Positions 48,442 through 59,344 of a stretch of 64,000 nucleotides of DNA are shown one piece after another. The first letter of the stretch is position 1. Every line of letters starts with the position of its first letter. The stretch spans positions 9,176,001 to 9,240,000 of the forward strand of contig OX637297.1 in the NCBI GenBank assembly GCA_951799445.1, read 5' to 3'. Made by a program: the position numbers and the translations under genes. The notes under the pieces were generated by a model. That model made no database searches. It was not told the origin of the DNA and saw nothing but the letters and a program-made list of their open reading frames with translations. This DNA comes from Pseudisothecium myosuroides. Lineage: Eukaryota; Streptophyta; Bryopsida; Hypnales; Lembophyllaceae.

Positions 48442-50137
48442 TCAAGTTAGAATTGCAGATGAAAAGAAGGTGAGGGGACATGAAGCGGCGCAACCTTGGG
48501 GTTTGCAAGTCCCCTCACCTTCCTTTGTGCTTGCATTGTCATTGATGTCATCAAAGTGATCCAATTCATGCCCTTCAGTTCCAGTGTTTAGCACAATTGT
48601 GGAACTTTGTGAGTGACTGTCGGCAAGATTTGCCAAGGCATACAAAGCCTCTAACTTCGGCCACAAGGCCGACTTCAAGTAGTTGTTGTCGTCCTCCAGT
48701 TTCGTCAAATGGGCCACATAAATTGGTTTGCTAATGATCACATTTGCATCAGGGTTGCAAGAGACTCTTGATCGCTTATTGTCAATGACCATTGTGTTTG
48801 ACGGGTTAAATCGAGGCCACTGATTGTAAACTTTGGACAAAGGTTTTCCCCACGCAATTGCTTTCCCATCGTCAAATTTGACAGCCTTGCGTTGTTTTCT
48901 GGACCACACAAATAAGGGAGAAAATTTTGAGCCACCTTGGTGCCTTCCCATCATTGTAGGCACAATGTCATCCATGTAAGACTCATTTTTACTGTTCCAA
49001 AATGCCACTGAGAAATTAATGAAACATTTTGACAAAAAGGGTTGCAACCAAGGCCTCAACACTACCCTCCTGGATTTTTTACGCAAAGTGAGTCTAATTC
49101 TAGAGTTTGGATTTTTGTCGTTGTAGAGACTGCAATCCAACAAGGTCCCATGTACGTTGAAAATGATTAATTTTTCCCGTACCCATGTACTAGGTGCAAT
49201 GCGCAAATTCAAAGCAGCTCTCACCTGACCCAACTTAGAATCAGGGAGTGCTGCCTCGAGATTTACCTCTGCGGCCCATTTTGTGCTCCTTTGCTACTTC
49301 TTGGAGGAAGGGTTTGGTGCAGCAGCCACTGCATCCGCTTGCTTCCCTGCCACTTCTACCAAGCAAGCCCCATCCCCTTCTAGATAGTACGGATTCGCTG
49401 CATCAGCGGGTGCAGTCTTTTCGTCCAATTCACCCTTCTCAGTGGCATTTTCAGTTGGATTTAGGTCTCCTTCCTTGACTTCTCGAACCTGCCTCAGTGG
49501 GCACCACGTCCGTGCACTGCGGGGGTGAAACGCCGTCTGTTGTGGTGACCTGCGCTTCCACAGCTGTCTGCGTTGGAATTGTAAGCTCTATCGGTGCGAC
49601 AAGAAGTGCCGCAATTGGCTGATTCGGGGAAGGCAGCTTTGACTCCAACACGGCGGTGTCTTCTTCTCCATCTGCAAGGGAAACATTGTCTCGCATTTCC
49701 GTGTCTCCAGCCATTTCAATCTTAGATGAAGAAGGCAGTGGGTCGGTCTCCGTGACCACGTCCTTCACGCCCTTCACGTCCTTCACGTCCTTCACGTCCT
49801 TCACGTCAAGGTTTTTTCGGTTAGGGTCTTCAATCACAGCACCCTCGACCACCTCCGGCACCCTAGTAGACGTCTAGTTTTTCAAAGCGGACCTTGTAAT
49901 GGACGTACTACTAGGCTCAGTATCCTTGGACTTCCCTATGTATGTGGAAAACATGGACTTCAGCTCCTCCACTGCGTTGTTGGCAGCCAATGCACTTGCT
50001 AGAACTTTGGAAACTCCCCCTTCAGGTCCGTCTGGGACTTCTCTATTGCACAAATTCTTGCCGAATCCCCTACCATGAGACCCTAGTGTCCTCGTCCGCC
50101 AATACAGACAACGTCTCAGAAGATAGACGATGATCAT
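48442..50137 (-). pseudogene. FCP1/NIF-phosphatase-like gene carried by the CACTA transposon
   Basis: From about 50137 the frame reads ASALAANNAVEELKSMFSTY, TAG (49874-49876), an acidic linker with VKD repeats, a shift near 49470, REVKEGDLNPTEN, TAG (49294-49296), and then from 49233 an FCP1-homology domain: KLIIFNVHGTLLDCSL, VVLRPWLQPFL, VAFWNSKNESYMDDIV, KAIAWGKPLSKVYNQWP and TMVIDNKRSRVSCNPDANVI. The order and spacing match NLI-interacting-factor-like phosphatases. The catalytic motif DxDGT is NVHGT here, so both Asp residues are replaced and activity is unlikely. It was probably captured or domesticated by the transposon. Everything downstream is cut by F1 copy 4. Confidence 0.75.
49757..49806 (-). 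repeat. 9-bp coding tandem repeat (VKD units)
   Basis: Five to six units of 'gtccttcac' (one 'gcccttcac') lie inside the FCP1-like gene and encode DVKDVKDVKDVKG on the minus strand. Confidence 0.9.
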
Positions 50138-51139
50138 GTGCCAACAAAAATGGAGAAGTACATACTATTGGACAAGGAAACAATTGCAACACAACTAAAA
50201 AATGACTGTGTACCTGCTATGCGACTCCTATACAACTCGTAGACTTCTCCAAAATGCCTCCCCCTACTACACGACAACTACTGCAATTCCAAGTTTCACC
50301 TCTTTCTGTTTCTACATATTCTCGTAAAATTCTACAGCAACTGGCATTTACATTTTCCAAAAGTGAAGCGTCCCCAGCACTAAAAGAAAGGCACATGACT
50401 CCAATATACATGACCACCTACAATCAGACACCCCACACTACAAAATGCAAGGCAATCAATAATTCACCGAGGCATGTGTACCATGCAATCCAAACGCTTG
50501 CATTCCATCTGCGAGCTCTGTGATTCTTGGACTGCTGCCCCATCCTTCCTTCTAGAAGACACACTCTTCCGAGAAGTAGAAAAAGCATGTTTCACCCACT
50601 ACCTTGGAGAAGGAAACAATATAGCAAAAAAACAAACCAACTGGGGATACTAATTGCAAAGTCAGGCTAACTCTATTCCAGAACTAGGTAAGTATACTCT
50701 AGACCCATGCAATTTCAGCAAAACTTTGTTGTACTTTTGAGAACTTAAAGTACTAAATTGTACTTTGTGTACCTGAATTTAGGGTTGATGTTTGTCACTA
50801 GTGAGTGATTGTGAGGGAGGAATTAAGTATTGCAGATGAGCCACTAAGTATATTAGAGGCTAACAGAAAGTGCCAGTGAAATCCAAGGCCGTGCATTTAT
50901 GAAATATTTGTACATAAAAAATAAAAAATGTACTTAAAGTACTCTTTGTACCAAAAAAAACAAAAACGTATTTAATGGAAAAATAATTTTTTTCTTTATT
51001 TGACCTAATGCCATTCTAGAACTAGCTGCCGCCATCAAGAATCTTGGATCCGATTCCAAAAAGCTAGATTTTTCTGCCAGATATCCATTGCCAACCAAAA
51101 CTAATTTTTAAGATTTCTACCAAATATGAGCTGTAAAGG
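50138..51139. other. CACTA interior without a clear gene
   Basis: The 5' part of the FCP1-like gene may extend here (50217-50520), but no frame is convincing. From about 50640 the DNA is AT-rich. Confidence 0.3.
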
Positions 51140-51581
51140 GTGGAAGCAAGCTAATAGGAGCCAACTTGGACATAACCACTGCTTTTTAAAAAAAAAATCT
51201 TCATTCTAGCTCTTTAATATGAGTTGATATATGAAATAAAATTGTAGAGCATTGTTTCTTAGTTATGGTTACATGACATAATGCAAAACAAAATTAATTA
51301 TGTTAAGTTTCTAAGTATCAAAAGGGCCAAAATGTAGCTGTAACCATTGCTTAATTCTGCTTAATTAATTCAATAAGGACCCATTATAGATGATTTAAAG
51401 ACTAATTTGGATGTATAAACAACAATTTTTGGTATATTATTTTAATAAGAATCCATTATAAATGACGTAAAGACTATTTTAGATCAATAAACGACAATTC
51501 TTTGGTAGAATATTCCATTAAGGACCTCCATAAGCACCTGAATAACGTCTACGAGTGGCTCCTATTAGCTTGCTTCCACCC
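51140..51581. mobile_element. 442-bp MITE, GGGTGGAAGCAAGCT termini, TAAA duplication
   Basis: Terminal inverted repeats of 26 bp are identical; they begin GGGTGGAAGCAAGCTAATAG. TAAA flanks both ends (51136-51139 and 51582-51585). No coding capacity. The TIR start GGGT..AAGCA.GCT resembles that of the element at 61365-62125. Confidence 0.88.
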
Positions 51582-51995
51582 TAAACATTAAATTGAAAGT
51601 AGATTCTAAGACATTACTTCTCCTTATCTTCTCCGCCAAAAGAAATCCAGTACTTCAACCTCATATGATCAAGATATTTGTACTTTTATCTAATTTAGTA
51701 ACCTCTGAATTTTTACTAACAATCCAAAAAGTACAAATTTCTCACTATGAACTTTGTTATTCAAGAAACTAATAATGCATACAAGATCTTCACTTGTATA
51801 ATGTCTAGAAAACCAAAAAAAAATTGGAGAAAAAAGCTTCTAGGTTCAAATAATAATAAGCACAAAGTCATTTTGTCTTGAAAAATGGCTTTGTGACCTG
51901 AAAAAGTACAGGGTCTAGCATACTTATACCCAACTTACAAGCCCTACTTCCTTCCCTGCTTTGCCTTTCCTCCCGATGCTGGAGTAATTTTTCAC
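51582..51995. other. AT-rich 3' side of the TnpA-like gene
   Basis: No coding frame or further repeat is seen up to the stop of the minus-strand gene at 51996. Confidence 0.3.
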
Positions 51996-53172
51996 TTATC
52001 TCCTGGCATGAGCCATTGTCGCTGCTTTCTTTTGTTGCTTGGCGATAGTCCAGTACTCTTGTAGCACCTCAAACTGATCGGGGTCCACATGAACTAGGCA
52101 ATTCTTGTCACCGCTCTGAAAATGGATCTTCAGCCTTGACCTCTCTTCCTTCAAATATCTCTTGATGGCAATCCAGAAGCCAAGCATGCTCAATTCATTG
52201 CCCACATACTTGAAGGAGTTGTCCAGGGTCTCCCTTAGTTTCTCGATGGCCTGGGGCTTCTGCTTGGCCCAATCAACAACGCCCATATCCAGGATTTTGG
52301 GCACATACGTCCACACATATCTGTCCCACGCATTTTTCACTGGACAGCCTACGTCAATTTCTTCGAATTCCGTCACCATAATCTTGTGTGGTTTCTTTCC
52401 CAACTTGGCGCGATCGCTTCTTCCTTGTTTAGAGAGTGAGCGCTTCAGACGACGAGATGCCCTTCCCATGCTGTGAATGGACGCTTCCCTCGGAAGATTG
52501 CCATTGGGCCCCTGAGAATTTCCCGACCACTTCTCTGTATACAGAGTCGATGGTGGCTATGACCCCATGCCCCACTGCGCTAGCTGCATGGGTGGCTGAG
52601 GCATCCACTGCCAATTGTTTCTTTTGCTTGCCGCGGGTTGAAAAGGCGCTTGAAGAACACGTACGGGGTAGGGGATCTCGTCGAGACTTGTACTTTCTTC
52701 CGCTTCTGCCGAGTGTCAAGTGATGTTTCCTTGGCCTCCAAATTTTTGTCTTTGGGGTCAAAGACTGACGTCTTCGCCGAGGCGTTCCCTGCATTCCAAA
52801 TGAGCGGCATTAGCAAAACCCAATTTGGGCTAATGTCTGCTCTACTTCATTCCATGTCACTGCCTTTGAAGTGCAAAAGGGTTGTGACCGCGGCGCACAA
52901 AGCATTCTACCCCCCTAGCACTATACGCTAAACCTTGACGACTTCTAACAATTGAATGCAAAAACTATGGCCGCTAGAACGATTGAAATCTATAGTAACC
53001 TTGCTACAAAGAGGCCAACTCTGCAAGATGCCAAATTACTTGCAGGCAGGACCTCCGAGGCCGCCTTCTTTTGAACATGTGCACACAAAATTGCGAGATT
53101 CATCATACTTGTTGCCATAGCTTTGTTGTCCGTCATGGTCTCATCAGAGGATGACTTTGCATCGGAACTCAT
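51996..53172 (-). pseudogene. TnpA / Ptta-En/Spm-type protein gene of the CACTA element
   Basis: Likely start ATG at 53172 (SSDAKSSSDETMTDNKAMAT). Later pieces are a basic region (DTRQKRKKVQVSTRSPTPYV), an Ala/Ser region (LAVDASATHAASAVGHGVIA), and from 52469 the best-kept part: KKPHKIMVTEFEEIDVGCPV, FKYVGNELSMLGFWIAIKRY and DPDQFEVLQEYWTIAKQQKK, ending at 51996. The closing pattern, where 'D-x-x-x-F/W-x-x-L-x-x-Y-W' precedes a Lys/Gln/Ala tail, resembles the plant Ptta/En/Spm transposase family. Frame changes between the pieces show either decay or introns. It is divergent from tnp2. Confidence 0.55.
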
Positions 53173-53349
53173 CGTGCCCCTGCACCGAGCTCGCTGCTTC
53201 CCATCGTCGAACTTTATCCCAACTTACAAGAGATTTCGGCTGCGCAGCCTAGAGCTCTTTTGCAACCCACCCACCCCGCTCTCTCTTGTCCCTCCGCCAA
53301 GGACTTCTTCTGCGATTGAATTGACTTTCGTCTCCACATGCGGCTTCTA

Positions 53350-55031
53350 AGATTTAGAAGGTTCTAGGGTCACCGATAGAATGGAAAACACAAACAAGCA
53401 ATTACATGGGCAATCCGCAGCAACAATGGCGGAGGAAAGACGACAATGCCATGCCCAAAGTGAAAAGCAAAAACTAAGTTAGGATTCAAAACAACGTTCT
53501 GATAGCCGTACACCATCATTACTCGAGGTTTCGGCAGCTACGCGGCGATTCTAGACCGTTTGGTGAGAAATGCAAACTAAGGACACCAAAATCGCGTTCT
53601 ATGGCTATAGAATGACCATTACGCAACTACAACCGTCCACTACGTTGCACTGTTTGACTACGGGGGATGTCTGGGCCAACTGAAAAATGACTGTCTCTCA
53701 ATTTCAAAGAGAATTAATGCAGCTGTTGGCCTGCCAACCTACTAACCCGCCGCCAAAATGGAAAACCTATTCTACGAGTACAATGAGGACAGTGGCTTTA
53801 CAGAGTTTCGGCAGCAACTTCCATTGGCATTGCGGCACGCTTCAACAATGCTACTCGTTCATCGCGAAGAATCTCGTAAGCCGACTTTTCCTTGTCTCCG
53901 TTTTGGGCCGCGCCGTCTTCCATGCCTCCATCGCACCGATGGGTGCTTGCCGATCAATTCCTTCCACAAATCGTCCAATCCAAAGCAATGTTGAGTCACT
54001 GCAAGTAATTGAGCAAGGAGCGGGGAAGGCAAAGCCACCACGTGCTACCGCCGGTATTGTAGAAGGCAAGAGTCTTGAACGGGGACCTCGGACATGCCAA
54101 TGCTAATCTAGAGCGCAAACAACACAAGAGAGACAACAACAGCGTCTTGGAGTGCTTCTATTGAGGAGTAGTTGTAGGTTCGTCCATGAGAAGGAGGCGG
54201 TCGTAGTCAGTGGCGACTTGACAACCAGACAGCCCGCAATCTCCCTCCTGATACGGTAATTAATGAGCAGTCACTAATGATTGGACATTTTGCTTCATAA
54301 AAACCTGCATGTCTTGCATTGGTGGGATTCATCTGCGATCTCCATTAAGGACATGAAATTGGAGCCCCAAGATTACTCGACCACCAACATTGCTTCAAAT
54401 CTTTACGAAGTGTTAGTGGCACCATGGTCACCGGGGTTGCGGGGTTTGAGGATTAGATATTCAAATGATCTTTGAGGACATTCTTTGCATGACAACATCT
54501 ACCATGTCTTTGCTAATTATGCTTTACCATCCTACGGGTTTGTTTGTTTTTTCTCTGGATTTTTTTTTTTGGGGGGGGATGGACATGTAAGCTCCGTTGA
54601 AGGTTCACTTTGATCCTTCCCCAAGGTAGGTTGTCCTCTATTTGCCATGTCAAGAACAAGGGTGCATTTTCTGAGGTTCAGGAAGGACTAGAAATGCACC
54701 CAAAGAGATTCCGCAATCGCCGAATACACAGAATAGTGTCCACTCCTCGGGAATGATTGATTTTTCACTCGTACTAGTCATTCAACAGTTGAAATAAGTG
54801 GGCAGCAAGTTGAGCACTCATCCTGCTAGTCATTCCTTAGTTGCAAGGTAGTCGTAAGCGACTTGCGAATTGTTGGTTAGTCTTGGATTCTATCTAAGTT
54901 GTTCTCTGTATGGTGCCATAAGCAGGATGTAAGCAGCGATCCTCAACGCCTGCAGTGGAAGATCCCAAAGGCAATCAACATCTCAATCTTCCACGCACGC
55001 TATACTGCCTGCACGACTGCCTCTAATAGAT
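53350..55031. promoter_or_regulatory. Intergenic region between divergent CACTA genes
   Basis: It separates the minus-strand TnpA-like gene from tnp2. Words such as 'cggcagctacgcggcg', 'gtagtcgtaagcgactt' and 'agtcattcc' recur and resemble the element's subterminal motifs, so the protein that binds the ends may also bind here. Open frames at 53687-54106 lack coding features. Confidence 0.35.
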
Positions 55032-55265
55032 GTGCGCAGACAACGCCTGAGAGATGACCGACTCTGGGCAAGAGAGGTGGAAAGGGCTCGGCAATTCGCC
55101 TTGAAGAAGCTACATTGTCCGTGCACGGAATGCCAGGATGGCAGGAAAATTCTAATAAAAAATGTGCGGGAGCATCTTTTCAAAAATGGCGAGCATCCAG
55201 AATGTAGGGTGTGGAGAGGCCCTGGAAGTAGAGACTCCTCTGACAAGGAGTGTGTGAGCGTTTAT
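55032..55265 (+). pseudogene. CACTA tnp2, N-terminal Transposase-associated domain
   Basis: The frame reads VERARQFALKKLHCPCTEC, RKILIKNVREHLFKNGEH and RVWRGPGSRDSSDKE. The CPCxxC, the 'V..HL...G' stretch and the final W-x-G-x-x-x-x-SSD/E block are the Transpos_assoc domain of plant En/Spm tnp2 proteins. The rest of the gene resumes at about 59345, beyond R2 copy b. Confidence 0.75.
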
Positions 55266-55332
55266 TTATCCACCCTTGATAAATACGCATGCACAACTAG
55301 ATTCTGGGAATCAAAGTTTTACATGCTATGGG

Positions 55333-58300
55333 TGTCTAACGTCGGTCTGTTGTACCTTTTAAGCAATGGATCTTCTTTTAAGTTACTAAAGGTTCAGAAA
55401 TCACAACAACATGTCCTAAATGCAAAGATAAATTCAATTTATTAGTGAATCCTCAAGCTGCTGTGGTTTTCTAATCAAAATATTTACAATCTAAATTTAA
55501 CTTACCTAAGTTATACTTTAGCTTATTCCATTTTTAAAAACCTAAGTCTCATAAGATTTGGAGCTTCCTACAAGAAATTATGATCGGATGAAGTTTGAAG
55601 CCTCTAAAGAACTATCCAAATTTCATCCACCTCTTTTAGTACTTAAATTATTTCGATTGACCACAAATTTCTAGCCCTAGCTTTAGGCTACAATATCCTA
55701 TTTGAGTGCCAAGTCTAAACTTCTATGGATGATTTTTAGGTACTCATCCATTCCTTGTACCAAACTTCATCCCTCTCTAATTATTGGAGTTTGAGGTATT
55801 TCTTAGAATTTGGAAGAGTTCTGGATTCCTACATGTTCCGTCTTTCTAGTTCTAGTCCTAACTTTCTATTTGGATGTCATTCAAAAGATTATATTTTACT
55901 TCCTACTTCATTCCTAAAGCACGGGGCTTCTACTATTAATTTACTATTTTTAGAATTTAGAATTTGATTTCTTGTAGTGTCTAAAACCACCTTTACAAAT
56001 TGCTAAAGACCTAAAGACCTAATAATCTAAGTTTGGACCTTCCTAGTGAGAGTTACAAGTGGATGAAGTTTGACCGCTAATCGGTACTTCTAACTTCATT
56101 CATGGTTTTCTATTAACCTACAACTTGAATTCTAGTTTTTGTTTCACTTATGACTTTTAGGTTTATGTCTCTACTTAAGTTTCCATTCTTGTTCCTCTTG
56201 GATGAAATTTACTAATTTTCATCCAATATGACCCCTAAACTTCATCCGCTAATATCTCCTTCAATTTAATTTCAAATTCTAAGTGTAATACAATTTTGGA
56301 AACCTCTAACTAAGTCATATAACAATTTCTATCTGATTCTTGGAATAACCCTATTCTAAACACTTTGAATTGGCTTTGTAATTCGGTCCTACTTTTAAAC
56401 GTCAAATTTTGATAATTTGAAAAGGGAGGGTTGTAATTAGGAACTTACCTCGGAATTGGTGTTGTTGTTGAGGTAGTTGTACACTCTTTTAAATTCTCCA
56501 TCATTTGCCATGTTTGGAACCGTTGTTGAATTGTGCTTATCGCTTAAAGAAGGAGTTTTAATACAAAGTTGCCAATTTCTTGGACTTCTTTCATTTTCCC
56601 CTAATCTTTCTTTCTCTTCTAACACTATTCTTCCTCCATTAGTTTAGTCTAATAGTAGACTTTTGATGGAATAGAACCTTAAGGCTCCAAATTCCCAATT
56701 AATAATTGACCTTTGAGAATATCTTATCCCTATCTAAGTCAATTATTATTCAATCTTCATTCTAATGGCTAATTCAACTTCCTAGGATTTCCTCCTAATC
56801 CTTTTTTTTCTTCTAAATCTTCACCCTTCCACTCTAATTCTTCATTCAATGTTTGTCTACTCAACTCCCTCCTCCCTTCTTGAAGTTGTGAATCATTCTC
56901 AATTTTTAGTCTAACAAGTTTGAATGTCTTTCCAATTCCAAGAGTTGCTTTGAACTATGAGAATTTTGCAATTATTCTAATTCCTTCTTCTATCCTACCT
57001 TCTCCTATTCTATTGATTTTCTACTTTCTTTTCTTTTCCTTTCCTACTCTCTTCCTACTTGCTATGTTTTGTATTCAAGGACTTAGATGGTTGCCAAAGG
57101 TTGAGAGAATTTTTGAGAAAGATGGCCGGCCGCTCAAGCAATGTGATTTAGTTTTCAACATTCAGAGCCCGAACTGGGCAATCTCGTGAGGGGCCTTGTG
57201 TGGACCGGTTGGTAGGGGGGTCGGGTTCTCTGTTTTTTCTCCCCGGTACACGTATCACCCGTTGGTTGGCCGGATCCCTACAATGGCTGACGGAACAAGC
57301 TTCGTGACGTGGCGCGCTCTGGTTGGGTGACTACGGGAGAGAGAGTGACGGGGAAGCCAGTTACTGCCACCTCCCTACCGATACTTGCCTACCTTTTAGA
57401 TCTTCTTGTATTGTGGTTTTTGAAATTTTGACTCTAATAAAAAAACTCCTAAATGCATGTACTAAATGCAAACTTGGGCCTGACCTTTCAAGGCTTTTCG
57501 AAAATAACGCTTTTAAGGACACAATCAAGTTTTTGGAGGCTAAACTTTGAGGGATTTTCAAATATTTTGGAAACTAAACTTTGGGGGAAAATTGCATAAA
57601 AGACTATAGCTTCACCGTATTTTCTCTAACACCCAAAATTCGAAACATAAAAGACTAAAATTTTGCCGCAATTGCACCACGTGCTAAATTCCACCACAAC
57701 TAATAACTTGGCCACATGAACAACACCTCAAGGTTATACGTCAAATACTAGAGTCCCCTTAAAGCGGCATCGCCAAGGTACGGTGGGGGGTATGCTCTAA
57801 GATTAATTCAAAACTTTCAAATCTCAACAGTAATATCTCAAAAGACCTCAATGCAAGAAAACAAGGCAAACTTTGAAGGGACCCCAATGTCCTTTAAAGA
57901 AAGCTTGAAAAGTAGTGACAACGGAGCTCAAAATGTTCCCAAAATGCACAATTTTGACAACGTGGCCTAAAATGGCCAAAATCCAATTAAATGGACTAAA
58001 ATGTGTAAAGTGAGCTAAAATATGGCTACAAGGGGTGTTTGTAAGAGGGAAATGAGCCCCCTTATATACATTCCCAAGGGCACTCACCCCCTCTCTTTTT
58101 CCTAGTAGTAATCTTATCATTTAAGATTTTCATCCTAAACAATCCATTTTGACTTTTTATACTGGTCCAAACTCTTAACTTTTGAAGATGAACTCCAAAT
58201 TGAAAACCAATTGCGTCGCTGGCTTCAGAAGGCCATTTTTAGGCTTAAAGAACTGCCTACACCTTAATCAAACTCCAAAAAATTCAATATAACCTATCGC

Positions 58301-59331
58301 TAACTAAACACCAAAACGGGGTAAAAATCCAAATCTTGGAGTTTGACTTTTCTGAGAAAAGTAACTAGCCTAGGTTCTTTAATAGATATAGGGGAGTAAG
58401 AAAAGACCTAGCTTTGACCTCATTCCGATTTTGTATGCTCCTGGTACGCAAGTCAACACCACCGGAAACTTCAAATTTGCCAATTGTCGAGGAATCTTGC
58501 CGGTTTGGGCACTTTTGGCTATTGGAATGTCTTGAAACTTGGTGGAGCATCTTATTAGCATAGACGAAGCTAGTATAATTTTTAGTGAGATTTTATTGCA
58601 ACCTGGGTAATTTTTAAGAATTTTCCATCGTAGATTTTGGCGGTTCATCATCTGGAAGGGCATCTTCTGCCAGTCAGAAAATTCCTAAAATTTTTATGGA
58701 ACCTCTCATGTAATTTCACAAGGGTTGTGCAAGCTCATATTCTTACTTTGCACAAAGGTCAGAGAGAATCAAAATCCTGTCTTCTCCTTTTAATTCCGGC
58801 AATTACAGAATCTTTCACATACAAGGGAATCTTGGCAAATCGATTTCGCCATTGAGTCCCAAATGTGATTTTCATCCTAAAACATTGTACTCCACTTGTA
58901 GATTTTTCTTACGGGTCCATCTTGAATTTGTAACTCCTGCAGGTCAACAATTGGGGTTTTACGCTATTTTTTTGATACAATGGGGAAAGTGAAACCTATC
59001 TTTGGAAATGGACTTAGGACCTCAACGGTGTTCCCTTAGAACAATTTTAGCCATAAGATGTCACACGTACGGTAGGTTTGGGCTATTTGGGCCAAGTTAG
59101 CCCTAATTCTACTATTTACTTACATTTCCACGTTTTGGCCTATGTACAAGTGGAAATGGGATTTATTCGGAGGAAAACAACCTATAAGGAACCATATGCT
59201 ATATTGCTACGTGACATACCTATTTTGATTTTACACTCTTTTGGGGGCCTTTTGTATATAAAACTATACTTAAACTCGTGAAAATGAAAAAAAAGAAAAC
59301 TGTGAGGTCCAAGTGACGAATTGGGGGCTCA
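55333..59331. mobile_element. R2 element copy b, inserted in tnp2
   Basis: It starts TGTCTAACGTCGGTC with 'aagcaatggatctt' soon after, as R2 copy a does, and ends 'caagtgacgaattggggg' followed by CTCA. 'cggcatcgccaaggtacgg' (about 57765) and the part from 57540 on are collinear with 27600-29496. The 5' half is diverged. No long coding frame is visible. Its position between consecutive tnp2 domains shows that it is an insertion; the 5-bp duplication could not be identified, so the ends are approximate. Confidence 0.5.
57181..57380. other. GC-rich block within R2b
   Basis: This stretch ('ggccttgtgtggaccggttg', 'gtgacgtggcgcgctctgg') is far more GC-rich than its surroundings and has no counterpart I could see in R2a. 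It may be a captured or foreign piece. Confidence 0.35.
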
Positions 59332-59344
59332 CAAAGTGCGAACA

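Noticed and set aside
943..50137. Idea that TAG encodes an amino acid in this genome
   Set aside because: F1-like ORFs end at TAG in a conserved context, tnp2 also has TAA and TGA stops, and ulvophyte-type recoding would involve TAA too. C-to-T decay explains the data more simply, though the TAG excess is reported as a finding.
53687..54106. 139-codon plus-strand frame
   Set aside because: Three overlapping frames on both strands are equally open here, codon pattern is not protein-like, and it lies in the divergent promoter region.
55965..55980. CTTGTAGTG as the right end of a CACTA element
   Set aside because: It lies inside R2b and no matching left end or 3-bp duplication was found.
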